A stretch of 64,000 nt of DNA, from positions 1 to 64,000 of the forward strand of contig OY978103.1 in NCBI GenBank assembly GCA_963854735.1, written 5' to 3'. Every line of letters starts with the position of its first letter. Within the stretch, counting starts at the first letter, position 1. The translations under genes were made by a program, and so were the position numbers. Origin of the DNA: Marvania coccoides (lineage: Eukaryota; Chlorophyta; Trebouxiophyceae; Chlorellales; Chlorellaceae). A model generated the notes under the pieces. It saw nothing but the letters and a program-made list of their open reading frames with translations, had not been told where the DNA came from and made no database searches. This document shows, piece by piece, positions 54,552 to 64,000 of the stretch.

Positions 54552-56740
54552 TCATTTGGGCGATGCCGCCTTGGGGCTCCCACCAGCGTTGTCCACCAGT
54601 TTGGCGAACTCAAGCGCCTTTCCCGCCTCAGTCTCGTCCTCGTCAAAGTGGCTGCCAGCCGCCTCGTAATGAATGATCACTGCGATTGACGGGTTAGGAC
54701 TGTTTAAATTGGCTGAGTTAAGGGTATTTGGGAGATTGTTAGGGGGAGGAGGGAACGCAGACAAAAGAGGCACAAGCGCACGCAGTCATGCACCAGCGGC
54801 ATGCAACTTGCCCGCAAACTGGCGCTGGCACAGCAGGCAGACCACCAAGAAGAAGGAGCACATGCCAAACATGGTCGCCAGAGGGAACGAAGACACCTGC
54901 AAGTGAAAATGAAGAAATTATTAATTAGCCGAGTGAAATATTTTGAAAAAGAAATTCCCCTGGAAACAACAAGAAATCGATGAACAAACGACACACGTGT
55001 GGCTGTCTGTTTTATTTTCCTTGTCTTCTTGAGCAACTTGGCCCCCAAAAAATCTTGAATTTATCAGTGGGACAGGGGGGGGGGCGGAGTTTCCTCCGCA
55101 TCGTCGTTTCAAAACCATTCAATCAATCAATCGACTTTGGGGTGGCGTTCCAGCACCATTGTGCATACCAACCCCATTGCCAGCATGCCAATGATGATTT
55201 TGAACCCAGTGACCACCCCCCAAGCCACCGCCTGCCGAAGCAAGGGAGGGGCGTTGGGCCAAATTTAATACTCGATTTCGATTGGAGAAAAGAATGGGAA
55301 ACCGAAAAACAAACGCCACATTATAAACACATTAAAGAAAGAGACAATCTACCGCCGCAATTCTTCTTGTACTAATACTGTGCTGCTGCAGTTGCCACTT
55401 ACGTTGTAGAGCACCACACAGACAAACAGGTTGAGCGGGATGCGGAAGAAGTTGATGATGGTGGCGCGCATCTCCTCGGGCACGTAGGTCGACCGCATGG
55501 TCATCATGGACGGCCAGAACACACCCACTGTCACCTCGAACGCGCAGAACGCCGCCAGCTGCAGCTTGCCGTCAAAGGAAATGCCGCGGTCAGCGCCGCT
55601 CACGTCGTCAGGCCCCCCTGCCGGCGCCTCCTTGTGGTACATTACGGGCACAAACAAGCAGCACGCCGCCAGGCCAAACACGATCTGCATGTACTTCTCC
55701 ACCTTGAACTTTGAGTTGTTTGACAGCAGGCGCCCGGCGATGGCCGACCCCACCATGGAGGACACCATGAAGCACGCAAACACCATGCCGTGGGGGATGT
55801 GCTCGCCAGAGGGGCTGAGCGCGGGGGTCCACAGGAACACAAAGGTGTACATTGACCCCTCGAACAGCGCCTGCATGGCGCCCAGCAGCGCAATCTTGGG
55901 CTCGCTCATGATGAGCTTGAACGCCTTGGCGAAGCCGTCGGTGGAGGAGGAGGTGGTGGAAGCGTCGCCGTAGTTCTCGGACCAGGTGGAGTAGATGATG
56001 AACCCGCCGATGACCAGCACCACTGCCGCAGCGTCGAAGGGGGCCACGGGGCCAAAGGCAGCGGTCTCCACCAGGGAGTGCGCGATGAGGCCAGACAGGA
56101 TGGCCATAAGTCCGTTGCCCAGAAACACGGCCTGCGAGAAGGTGCCGCCCAGCCAGTCTCCGCTGAAGCCGCGCTTGAAGTGCTCGGCCACCAGCCACGA
56201 CTCGAAAATGGAATACAACAGGGAGGTGGCCACGCCACAGAAGACGCGGCCCATGAAGAGCACCCAGAATGAGTTGAAGTGCTTGGTGAAGCAGCCGATG
56301 GTGTAGGCGATGCAGTAGATGAGGGCGGCGCGCTTGCGGCCGTGCTTGTCTGCCAGCCCGCCCACGATGGTGCCGAAGATCATTGAGGAGCCGAAGCCCG
56401 CGATGAACAGGCGGCCGATGTCCCCCCGCTCGAAGCCGTAGTGCTGGTACAGGGCGTACACGTAGGGGCCCTGCAGCCAGTCGCCAGCTGCAGAGGGGGG
56501 AAAAGAGGGGGCGGTGAGCGTGGTGGATGGGTGGCAAAGGAGAGTGTGGCAGAAGGACCAACGATCGACATGCTACGCACCCATCATCAACGAGTAAACG
56601 ATCAGGTAGTTGTTGCGGAAGGACAAAAACTCGGTGGGAGCCCCCAGATGTTTATTGTCATTCCCGATCCGATTGCCATACTCCAGGATTGCTGCCAACA
56701 GGGCTTGCACACCGAACAACACCATATAGAAGGTCTCCAT
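54552..56740 (-). CDS. MFSD5: Molybdate-anion transporter-like MFS protein (MFSD5/MOT2 type)
   Basis: Exon 1 is 56740-56581 and exon 2 is 56487-55403; the junction gives the family signature MMAGDWLQGPYVYALYQHYGF. Exon 2 carries most of the twelve membrane spans, with GGLADKHGRKRAALIYC (loop 2-3 motif) and CGVATSLLYSIFESW. After VLYN (phase 0) three ends are possible. Exon B (acceptor 54897; 54896 down) reads VSSFPLATMFGMCSFF, the expected last span, and either stops at 54786 or splices by a GC donor (54811) to exon C, 54679-54552, an acidic tail (DEDETEAGKALEFAKL). Exon A, 55231-55127, is also in phase with a good acceptor and encodes a different hydrophobic end (GFKIIIGMLAMGLVCTMVL). Full B+C length is 485 residues. 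Likely imports molybdate or a related anion. Confidence 0.88.
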
Positions 56741-57229
56741 GGTGCCGAGTGTAAGAGATTATGGCCTACGAGACGCGGGATTGCTTTAAAAAAGCTCGCA
56801 AAGGGATGCCAGATTAGAATTAGACGAAGCGCCCGATTGCAAAAGGGCTCCTTGGTGGGGATGTTAGAATTTCTGCACCGATATGAGCCACTTGTTGGGT
56901 CTTTCAAGCCAAAATCGCCCTGGAAACGGGGGCGGGGGTTGCAAACAAACTCCAACCCAGAAGGACGCAAACAGCCGCGCGACCCTTGCCGAAAATGTAG
57001 ATCTATAGATAATTGAAGAATTTATGCAGAAGTGCTGTCGATCGCGAACCATCCCCTTCCTCTTTTGGGAGAGACACATGAAAAAGAAAGTTGTGCTTTT
57101 CGGCTTTACAATGAAATTCTGCATTGATTTGGAGCCGATTTTCATTCTTTTGTGACCAGAAGGTGCTTCAGCATCGCCCCTTGGCGTGCGACATTGGCAC
57201 ATCCCTCAAAATCAATTTTAAATCTCTTG
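56741..57229. promoter_or_regulatory. Divergent intergenic region, MFS transporter / tRNA-IPT
   Basis: About 490 bp between divergent starts, AT-rich on the right. No specific motif is recognised. Confidence 0.35.
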
Positions 57230-58742
57230 ATGCGCGGGTGGAAATGCGATCGCAACCTGCTTCGCTGCCTGCTTGACCGTCCCTGCCGCCGGCGAGTGTC
57301 CCCATTATCAGCTGTACCCATCCACATGGACGCCACGATAGTGCCCATCCGCAAGCCCAAGGTGTTGGTGGTGACGGGGCCCACTGCGGTGGGCAAGACC
57401 GCAGTCTCGCTGGCCCTGGCAGAGCAGCTCAACGGAGAAATCATCAGCGCTGACTCCGTGCAAGTGTACCGTGGCCTGGACATCGGCTCAGACAAGGTGA
57501 GTGACGTAGTTTATTCACTGATTGCTCAACAAGAAGAAAATCTCGCTGTTCATGTTGCAATAATTAATTAACCATTTCCCAAACTTGAAAATTTTCTTGC
57601 AGATCTGTGCAGCTGACCGCCGGGGCATCCCCCACCACCTTCTCGACATTTTGGACCCCAGTGAGGACTTTTCCGCCGGCGACTTCTTTTGGCGCGCGCG
57701 AGCGGTGACGCAGGACATTCTGTCGCGAGGGCGCACCCCCATCGTGGTGGGCGGCACTGGGTTCTACCTGCGGTGGTTTATTCTAGGCAAACCTGCCACC
57801 CCGGTGTCCACCAAGGAAACGGAGGCCACCGCGCAGGGGGCATTGGATGAGCGGTGGGCTGCCGCCGCAAAGGAAGGGGCTCTCAGCGAAGAGCAGCGGT
57901 GGGAGGTGGGATGCAGCCTAGTGGAGGAACTGGGGGACGTTGATACGGCCACGCGGCTGCGAGCAGAGGCCAACAACTACTACCGACTTCGAAGAGTTGT
58001 CGACATCTTGCTGCAGGCGCCCGGCAAAACGCTGGCGGCGCTGGACCTCGACGCAGCTGCCCCCGCGGACTACGACTTTCGGTGCTTCTTTCTTTCTCGC
58101 CCCCGTACTGAACTTTACCGCAGAATCGACTCCAGGGTCGAAGATATGGTGGCAGGGGGGGTGGTGGCGGAAACTGCCCACCAGCTGTGGGTCAGCCGAG
58201 GGCTGGCCTCAAACGCGAATTGCGCCACGCGCGGCATTGGGTACCGCCAAACCCTAGAGTTTCTGGAGGGAGCAGCAACAGCAGCATTAGAGAATGGGGG
58301 AGAGGAGGCGGCGCAGCAGTTGAATGCCGCTTCCGTTGTTGGGCTGGCGTCGGCCATTCAAAATGCGTCCAGGAAGCTGTGTCAGCAGCAGCTCAAGTGG
58401 TTTCGAGGGGACGAGAAATTCCGGTGGGTTGACGCGACGCAGGGCACCGAGGATGCCGCGGCTGAGATTGTGCGGCTGTGGGGAGAGGCAGAGCACAGCG
58501 GGGGCAGCGCAGGCGTGGACAGCGGAGGAAAATTGACCAAGGAGGAAGAAAGGGAGATGAAGCGGTACGTGCCGAAGATAGAAAAGCTGGTGCCAGGGAG
58601 CGAGGGGGTGGAGAGGGCGCTGAGAGAGGCGAGGGAGGCGGTGCAGGCCAAGAGGGCGGCGGTGTTGGTGAGCGAGGCGGCTGGAAAGGAGAAAGGTGCT
58701 GCAGAAGCCTCGCGGAAAAGGCCACTTCCTGAGGATGAGTGA
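57230..58742 (+). CDS. IPT9: tRNA dimethylallyltransferase (MiaA/IPT9-like)
   Basis: Transfers the isopentenyl group of DMAPP to A37 of UNN-decoding tRNAs, and is a source of cis-zeatin cytokinins in plants. Exons 57230-57496 and 57603-58742, phase 0, 468 residues; a second ATG at 57326 would remove a 32-residue basic leader that may target an organelle. Motifs: [16 protein letters not shown] (P-loop), [44 protein letters not shown] and [30 protein letters not shown] and LRWF..GKP resemble the plant IPT9 branch rather than the eukaryotic MOD5/IPT2 branch with a C2H2 finger. The C-terminal ~90 residues are charged and helical without a zinc finger. Confidence 0.93.
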
Positions 58743-58814
58743 CTATAATACTTTAAATCTCATTGGTAAAAGGTTTAAATATCAAGTGAGAAAGATTCTT
58801 CTGCTCAGCGCCTG

Positions 58815-59453
58815 TCAGCCCAACAGCCTAATAGCGCCCAGCGCCAGCAGCGGGCAGGCCACCACCCACGACATCGCCGCTATTTTCAGGGTGGCTCTCT
58901 GCTTGCAGGGCCACGCTGTGTCCACGGTGATCATTGGGTCATCGGAATTCTTGCTACTGATGCGGAACACCGCAGCAGGAGAAGGGGCAGCCGCAGTTGT
59001 GGACCCAACACCCATAGGAGGACTTGAAGGGCGTGCAACGCGGGTAGCTTGCGCGTCCTGGTCGTCAGAAGTGGTGGCATTTCCAGCGCAGCGAGGGCTC
59101 GACCACAGAGGGAGAGAATGGCGGGGCAAGACAGCTTGGCAGCCGATGCGGCAGGTCACACTGGCCGAATAAATTGCGTTGCGGGCTGCTGGAACAGTGA
59201 GGCTGTTCCACTCTCTCAGGGGAGCTTCCATGGTGGAGGTGGCATGCGAGGCTTGGACGCGATCCAGCGGGCACGGTCGTTCGGTGATTTTCAGGCGGCA
59301 GCGGCTCTTGCAGGCGTCGCTCGCGCTGGCGGCAAATATTAAGATGACGTCTGGGGAGCTTTCATTGCCTGCTGGTGGCGAAAGGTAGCAGCTAGCGGAA
59401 TTAAGCAGGAAAACTCCGAAGAAAAATGGCACTGCATGGCGTGCCCGCAGCAT
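58815..59453 (-). CDS. Predicted secreted, possibly GPI-anchored protein
   Basis: Single exon, 212 residues from ATG 59453. The N-terminus (MLRARHAVPFFFGVFLLNSA) is a signal peptide; the C-terminus is hydrophobic and ends without a charged tail (MSWVVACPLLALGAIRLLG), preceded by a polar stretch, the pattern of a GPI-attachment signal. The middle is Ser/Pro/Thr/Ala-rich (PSSPPMGVGSTTAAAPSPAA) with a handful of cysteines. No family recognised. It overlaps no other gene and is 73 bp from the end of the IPT gene, convergent. A cell-surface or wall protein is the best guess. Confidence 0.55.
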   Translation of the reverse strand: MLRARHAVPFFFGVFLLNSASCYLSPPAGNESSPDVILIFAASASDACKSRCRLKITERPCPLDRVQASHATSTMEAPLREWNSLTVPAARNAIYSASVTCRIGCQAVLPRHSLPLWSSPRCAGNATTSDDQDAQATRVARPSSPPMGVGSTTAAAPSPAAVFRISSKNSDDPMITVDTAWPCKQRATLKIAAMSWVVACPLLALGAIRLLG

Positions 59454-59755
59454 CGCAAAATTGATGGAAATTAATTGACAGTAATTGAAATCATTTTTAA
59501 TGAAAAGGAGAGCGCAGGGGGTGATTTTTGGCATTGCGAAATTTTCTTCTCTGCCGCCTGAGGCAGTGCCTCTACTAATTTTTTAGCTGATATTCGCACC
59601 AAAATCAAACTTTTAAGAGCCAATAAAATATTTTATCAGTGTCAGGTAATTATGCGCCACAATTTGAGGGTCTCCGAACTGCCTTCAAGAAAAATTCCAA
59701 CTGAACCTCCTCAACAACCGTTGCAGGGCAGCCAGCCAGCCACTGATTTATTGTA

Positions 59756-60208
59756 ATGCACGCCTGGATGGGAGGCCGACGTAAGCTCATCAAGGAGCAG
59801 AAGGCCCGCAAGAGGCTGGAGGGCGTCTTGAAAGCCGTCACCACCAAGCGCAAGCCTTCACCCGCTGGCCCCCAAGACCTGGACGCGCTCGTCACCAGAT
59901 TCAGAAAACTTGCGCCTGCCTCCAAGGTGCCCGCCTTTCCTGGCGATAACGCTCCTATCCCTTCTTCCTCCCGGTCTCTGGGCACCTCCCTTGACTTATT
60001 GGCAATTTCTGGACCTTCCCAAAACTTGAGGGCCCATTCCCCAGCGCTGGACAGGCCCCAGGCACTGCGGCAGCGCATGGAGGAGGACGAAGAGCCCCAG
60101 ACGCCAAGGGTCCTCCAGTCCAGCAGCGGAAATTCTGCAGCAGCCGAAGATAAGCCACCAGCAGTGCACCTTGCATCCCCGCAGGCAGCCCGGTCCAGCG
60201 AGCAGTAG
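59756..60208 (+). CDS. Hypothetical protein, 150 aa, basic N-terminus
   Basis: Single open frame from the first ATG. The first ~35 residues are strongly basic and helical (RRKLIKEQKARKRLEGVLKA), the remainder Ser/Pro-rich and acidic at the end (RMEEDEEPQTPRV). GC content and codon use are like those of neighbouring exons, unlike its AT-rich flanks, which supports coding. No family recognised; possibly a small nuclear or nucleolar protein. Confidence 0.5.
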   Translation: MHAWMGGRRKLIKEQKARKRLEGVLKAVTTKRKPSPAGPQDLDALVTRFRKLAPASKVPAFPGDNAPIPSSSRSLGTSLDLLAISGPSQNLRAHSPALDRPQALRQRMEEDEEPQTPRVLQSSSGNSAAAEDKPPAVHLASPQAARSSEQ

Positions 60209-60490
60209 AAGATATGAAAATAGTATGCGATAAATTTCAGGCGCTCAACTCAACGCTTGAGATTTTGTGGGGGGCTGTGTGTGGGGGGGGTAAAAGGGGG
60301 TGTCAGACTGCCACCAGAGCAGAAGAAAATCAATAATTTAACTCCACTTGGTGACTCTACGCCTAGCGCTGAATGTTTTTGCAAAAAAATAATGGTTTTA
60401 AAACCGTTAGTATATAGAATATATAAATTCTAAATACAGTCAAATGAGAGGTGCCCACTTCTTCCACTCGTCAAGCAGGATTCAACCAAA

Positions 60491-61599
60491 TCAAAGAAGC
60501 CCTCGCTCCTGCATCACCCGTTTCATCAAGGACCCCATCTGCGCCGGCGACCGCGTGATGGCCACCCCGGCAGCCTCCAGCGCCGCAATCTTCTCGGTGG
60601 CAGTGCCCTTGCCGCCGGAGATAATGGCGCCTGCGTGGCCCATGCGGCGCCCGGGCGGCGCTGTCAGCCCCGCAATGAAGCTCACCACCGGCTTGGTGGT
60701 GCCGCTTGCCTTGATGAACTCTGCCGCCTCCTCCTCCGCGCTGCCGCCGATCTCGCCAATCATGATGATGCCCTCGGTCTGGGGATCGTTCACGAACCGC
60801 TCCAGACAGTCCACAAAGTTGGTGCCGTTGAAGGGGTCCCCGCCGATGCCCACCACCGTGCTCTGCCCCAGCCCCTCCTGCGTCGTCTGATACACAGCTT
60901 CGTAGGTGAGAGTGCCGGAACGAGACACCACGCCGATGCGCCCGGGTGTGTGGATGTACCCCGGCATGATGCCGATCTTGCACTCCCCCGGCTTGATGAT
61001 GCCGGGGCAATTGGGCCCAATGAGCCGCGTCCTCGACTGCTCGGCCATAAACTTTTTCACTTTCACCATGTCATGCTGGGGGATGCCCTCGGTGATGCAC
61101 ACCACCAGGTCCAACTCAGCCTCCACCGCCTCCAGGATGGCGGCGGCGGCGAAGGGGGGCGGCACGTAGATGGCGGTGGCGGTGGCGCCGGTCGCCTCTT
61201 TGGCTTCACGAACAGAGTTGAAAACGGGCAGCCCCAGGTGGGTGGTGCCCCCCTTCTTGGGGGTGACTCCACCCACCATCTGCGTGCCGTATTTGATGGC
61301 CTGTTCGGAGTGGAAGGTGCCGTTTTTGCCGGTGAAGCCCTGGCAGATGACCCTCGTGTTCTTGTCAACAAAAACGGCGGGTTGGGGGGGCGCGGACGAG
61401 CTGTACAGCCGGGAGCAGCTGGGGAGGAGCTCCTCGGAGGCGGGTCTGGCACGTTGCAAGCCCCTGTAAGGAGGTGAATGGGAGGCAGAGAGTGAGTCAA
61501 GAGGGACGGCGGGGTGGTGCATTTTTCTGTATAGCTACAGAAGGGCGCATCAGAAGGAGGCTGCAGTGATTACCTGGCCCAGTGAGCGATATTACGCAT
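60491..61599 (-). CDS. SUCLG1: Succinyl-CoA ligase, alpha subunit (mitochondrial)
   Basis: Exon 1, 61599-61574 (26 nt: MRNIAHWA and two bases), joins exon 2, 61463-60491, giving 332 residues. The splice gives [20 protein letters not shown], an Arg-rich amphipathic mitochondrial presequence; without it an unspliced start at 61522 would be poorer. Motifs: [19 protein letters not shown] (CoA site), [71 protein letters not shown] and the phospho-His loop [21 protein letters not shown]-cycle enzyme: succinyl-CoA + NDP + Pi to succinate + CoA + NTP, with the beta subunit. Divergent with the pICln gene. Confidence 0.96.
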
Positions 61600-61886
61600 C
61601 GCTCAGAGTTTCGTTTTAAAAGGGGGGAGCAAGGGCGCTTGACTTGCAGAGAGAATGAAAGATGTGTGATTACAAGCGAGGCTGGCCGGAACCCTTACTC
61701 CCTGTGCCTGGAACTGGTAATTGATGCTCGAAAATAAAATAAAACGGTGATATCTTCGCTCTGATGAATGCCCTTACTAATTACCAAAAAAAATTTGGGG
61801 GGGGGGGGAATTGGACGCTGCTTGCTTGCATTTCTCTCCATTCCAACTCGGAACACCAATCATAAATAAATGTTAATTTAAGCACG

Positions 61887-62619
61887 ATGGATCTGGCAAG
61901 GAGCATCGGACTGACTGTTGTCGACAGCCGAGATGCCAGTGGAAATCCCCGTTTGGAAGACGGCGAGCAAGTGCTGCAGACCTTCGACGACGTCCAACTG
62001 ATTCTGGCATCCAGCGCTGATCAGTCAGCTGGCAAGCTTTTCATCTGCGATGGGTGAGAGCTAGTGCACGCTCGATTTGATGGCTGTTTAAATTTCTCCG
62101 TTTTGCAAGGTTTCACATATGTTTTTTCATGGTGATTCACGCAGGCGAATCATTTGGCTGAGTTCCAAAGACCCAGCGCTCGGCGTGAGCGTCGACTTTG
62201 CCTCGATCAGCATGCATGCACTAGCTACAGACCCAGACAGCGTCGACAAGCCCTGCCTGTACGTCCAACTCGACTACGGGGGCACCCCCGAGGCATCTGA
62301 GGACGAAGACGAGGAGGGAGAGCCCGCCCCGTTCCCTGAGCTCCGCCTCATCCCAGCAGACGCCTCCTTGCTGGAGCCCCTCTTCCAGGCCTTTTGCGAG
62401 GGCGCGGAGCGCAACCCTGACCCAGATGCGGAGGAAGAGGGCCAGGGTAGCCTGTTTTTCGATCAGGGAGAGGCTTTGGCTGGCGCGCTTGAGGTGGCTG
62501 CGCTTGGCGGCGATTTTGATGACTTGGTGGGGGAGGACCTGGAGCGCTTCAGGGACGCAGATGACGAGGAGGAGGAGGAGGAGGCTGCTGCAGGGGCCCA
62601 CCAGAACGGCACCACATGA
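61887..62619 (+). CDS. CLNS1A: Methylosome subunit pICln
   Basis: Two exons, 61887-62053 and 62145-62619, giving 213 residues. The PH-like pICln core is visible: GKLFICDG-RIIWLSS across the junction, DFASISMHALATDP, KPCLYVQLDYGG, then an acidic loop (EASEDEDEEGEPAPF) and ELRLIPADASLLEPLFQAF with NPDPDAEEEG. The C-terminus ends in Asp/Glu-rich sequence (DADDEEEEEEAA). pICln chaperones Sm proteins during snRNP assembly and presents them to PRMT5. Exon 1 alone is too short to be recognised. Confidence 0.9.
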
Positions 62620-63467
62620 CATGATTAGAGGTGAGAATTATCGAGCGGCAGGAAGGGGAAACCTTTTTTCCCCTCCCCGACCCCAGAATGAATGGAATGA
62701 AGTTGATTGTGGTACTGCCTATGATGAGAATCCGTTTATTCATGCGTGTCAACTGAGATTGCTCCTTGGTCGGTGTTTTATCGGCCAAACCAATTGCAAT
62801 CGCTGACTTTTAATAATTTTCTCTCTGAGGCTCTCAAATCTTCTTCAAAACACTTTGTGGTTGGTGTCGATTCAGCAACAAGCAGTTTCTGCTTTTCCTA
62901 TTCATGAATTCTTTCTTTTTCTGTTGACCGATGATTAAGACAAAGTATTTGCTACTCTTGAGTCACGGCAATGACGATACAAATCACCAAGATCGCTGAG
63001 GTCAACAACGAGTATAACGATAACTGGCTGCCTGGCTTTCTAAATGTGGTTTCATGATGAGAATTTGCCTTTTGGCTCTTTCGTCGTTGTTTTTTCTTCC
63101 CCCTTTTGCAAGTGAAACACGGCGTCTAAAACAGTTTGTGCTGGTTGTTGTTTTCTATGCAGGACTGAAGCAACGACAACTGGGCAGCAACATGCCCTTC
63201 TGAATGAAATGCCCAATGACAATAAAATGACTCTACGAGTCTCTCCTTAACCTTGAAATCTTAACTCAAGAACCAACGACCATGTTTTTTTTTTTCACGA
63301 ATGAATTGCCTGTAAAATAGTTTTGCAACCGCAATGCCTTAACCTTGCCACAGCGTATTGGAATTTTATTCAAGGAAGTATGGGTCCCTCGTTGTAGAAG
63401 GCTTCATCAACGAGGCCTTCTGTTGCTGGCCCATAGTCGGCAAGGATCGCCTCGCTCGGAGGGAACT
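62620..63467. other. Convergent spacer with hairpins
   Basis: About 850 bp. Just after the pICln stop, AGGGGAAA (62654-62661) pairs with TTTCCCCT (62667-62674), a hairpin in the 3' end. At 63388-63421 two 7-bp inverted repeats interlock: CTCGTTG with CAACGAG, and AGAAGGC with GCCTTCT; only one hairpin can form at a time. The rest is AT-rich without a gene. Confidence 0.5.
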
Positions 63468-63775
63468 CTAGGCGCCGCCCACGTAGTCATAGTCAGCCGT
63501 AACAACGGCATCATCTTCCTCTTGGCCTTGGCCCAGGCCGCGTCCTGTTTAGGGGAGAAGGTTTGAAGGTTTGAATGTTTTGAAAGAGAAGGAGAAAAAA
63601 AATTAACGTTGGGGCAGGCAGCTGAAGAATTGCATTAATAAATAGTCTTCCTCTCTTGAAAACAAATCAACGTGTTCATAGACTCACCATACGCGAAGAA
63701 TGTAGCAGGCGTCAATGTACACGAGAGCAGAAAACAAGCAGCGCACAGAGCAAAAAAAGGCGTGGCGGCATTCAT
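63468..63775 (-). CDS. Predicted secreted micropeptide, 54 aa
   Basis: Two exons, 63775-63688 and 63544-63468, joined in phase 1 by an intron with donor TATG|GTGAGT and a pyrimidine-rich acceptor (TTCTCCCCTAAACAG). The N-terminal ~24-28 residues form a classic signal peptide (MNAATPFFALCAACFLLSCT then LTPATFFA), without basic residues, so the secretory route is more likely than plastid import. The mature part is only ~26 residues: a short Gly/Gln run, an EEDD cluster and ADYDYVGGA before the stop. Tyrosines next to acidic residues are the usual setting for tyrosine sulfation. No family recognised. Evidence is the joint fit of signal peptide, splice sites, frame and codon use; the alternative is chance. 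Confidence 0.5.
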
Positions 63776-64000
63776 GACTGGCTCGTGGGTGACGCCGAGA
63801 AGGGCAAGCGCCTTTTTGCGTTAACTGTTATAGTTGATAAATTGAACTAAAGTAAAATTTGATTGATTCTTTTAGTTAGTCCAAGGCAAAAAAGAAAGGA
63901 GAAAAAAAATGAACTCGTGCCTAAACTGGATGACCTTCTGCTCTAAATTTCCAGGGTGGATAGCAAAATGTGGGCCATGAAACAAACTCGCATAGATCGA
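63776..64000. other. Right-edge sequence
   Basis: 225 bp, AT-rich, upstream of the micropeptide gene. It probably includes that gene's promoter. No other gene is supported before the window ends. Confidence 0.35.

Noticed and set aside
61794..61810. Poly-G run (also at 22613-22625, and a poly-C run at 29468-29482) as functional G-quadruplexes
   Set aside because: Single homopolymer runs in spacer or intron sequence are common and prone to sequencing error. No multi-run G4 pattern is present.
63388..63421. H-type pseudoknot
   Set aside because: With no nucleotide between the third and fourth arms the last loop cannot span a 7-bp stem. Mutually exclusive hairpins are the sounder reading.
1..64000. 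CRISPR array, prokaryotic operon or phage-like defence system
   Set aside because: Introns, telomere and plastid-targeted genes show this is a nuclear chromosome. The only regular tandem array has no spacer-repeat pattern.

Overview
The window starts at a chromosome end. Bases 1-358 are a CCCTAAA telomere (TTTAGGG on the other strand, the plant and green-algal type), followed by an array of 288-bp subtelomeric repeats and a 5'-truncated LINE. The rest is gene-dense nuclear DNA: GC-rich exons, short AT-rich introns with GT-AG borders (at least one clear GC-AG), AT-rich spacers and frequent divergent gene pairs. Plastid-type genes in the nucleus (YCF66, a plastid SecA, a plastid phosphate translocator, APS kinase, a cyanobacterial-type phosphoesterase), a (6-4) photolyase/animal-like cryptochrome and a large SBP transcription factor point to a green alga, most likely a small chlorophyte. 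I cannot name the species.

Layout. 1-5.8 kb: telomere, 288-bp array, LINE remnant, hairpin-rich spacer. 5.9-7.1 kb: intron-containing multi-pass membrane protein of unknown family (copy A). 7.3-14.9 kb: DNA polymerase epsilon catalytic subunit. 15-23 kb: TauD-like dioxygenase, a plastid membrane protein, an ankyrin gene remnant, PepD-type dipeptidase, mitoribosomal protein mS33, YCF66. 23.6-35 kb: (6-4) photolyase/cryptochrome, a 95-aa membrane protein, APS kinase, NSE2 SUMO ligase, plastid phosphate translocator, kinase-PP2C fusion, DBP5/LOS4 helicase. 36-46 kb: SBP/ankyrin transcription factor, a disrupted paralogue of the membrane protein (copy B) amid palindromes, KsgA/Dim1-type rRNA methylase, PIN-domain (SWT1-like) nuclease, cyanobacterial-type metallophosphoesterase. 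47-64 kb: a very large plastid SecA, a HicA-like-domain protein, a molybdate-type MFS transporter with alternative last exons, a tRNA isopentenyltransferase, a small secreted/GPI-like protein, succinyl-CoA ligase alpha, pICln, and a two-exon gene for a 54-aa predicted secreted peptide that simple ORF calling would miss.

The genes are mostly unrelated housekeeping functions: replication and repair, RNA processing, sulfur assimilation, organelle import and metabolism. They do not form an operon-like system. The most unusual items are the secreted micropeptide gene, the 8-nt microexon in the APS kinase P-loop, an NSE2 SP-RING that has lost most of its zinc ligands, the HicA-like eukaryotic protein, and the palindrome-riddled second copy of the unknown membrane protein. 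Exon borders were derived by reading frame, splice signals and protein-family continuity; none has transcript support here.
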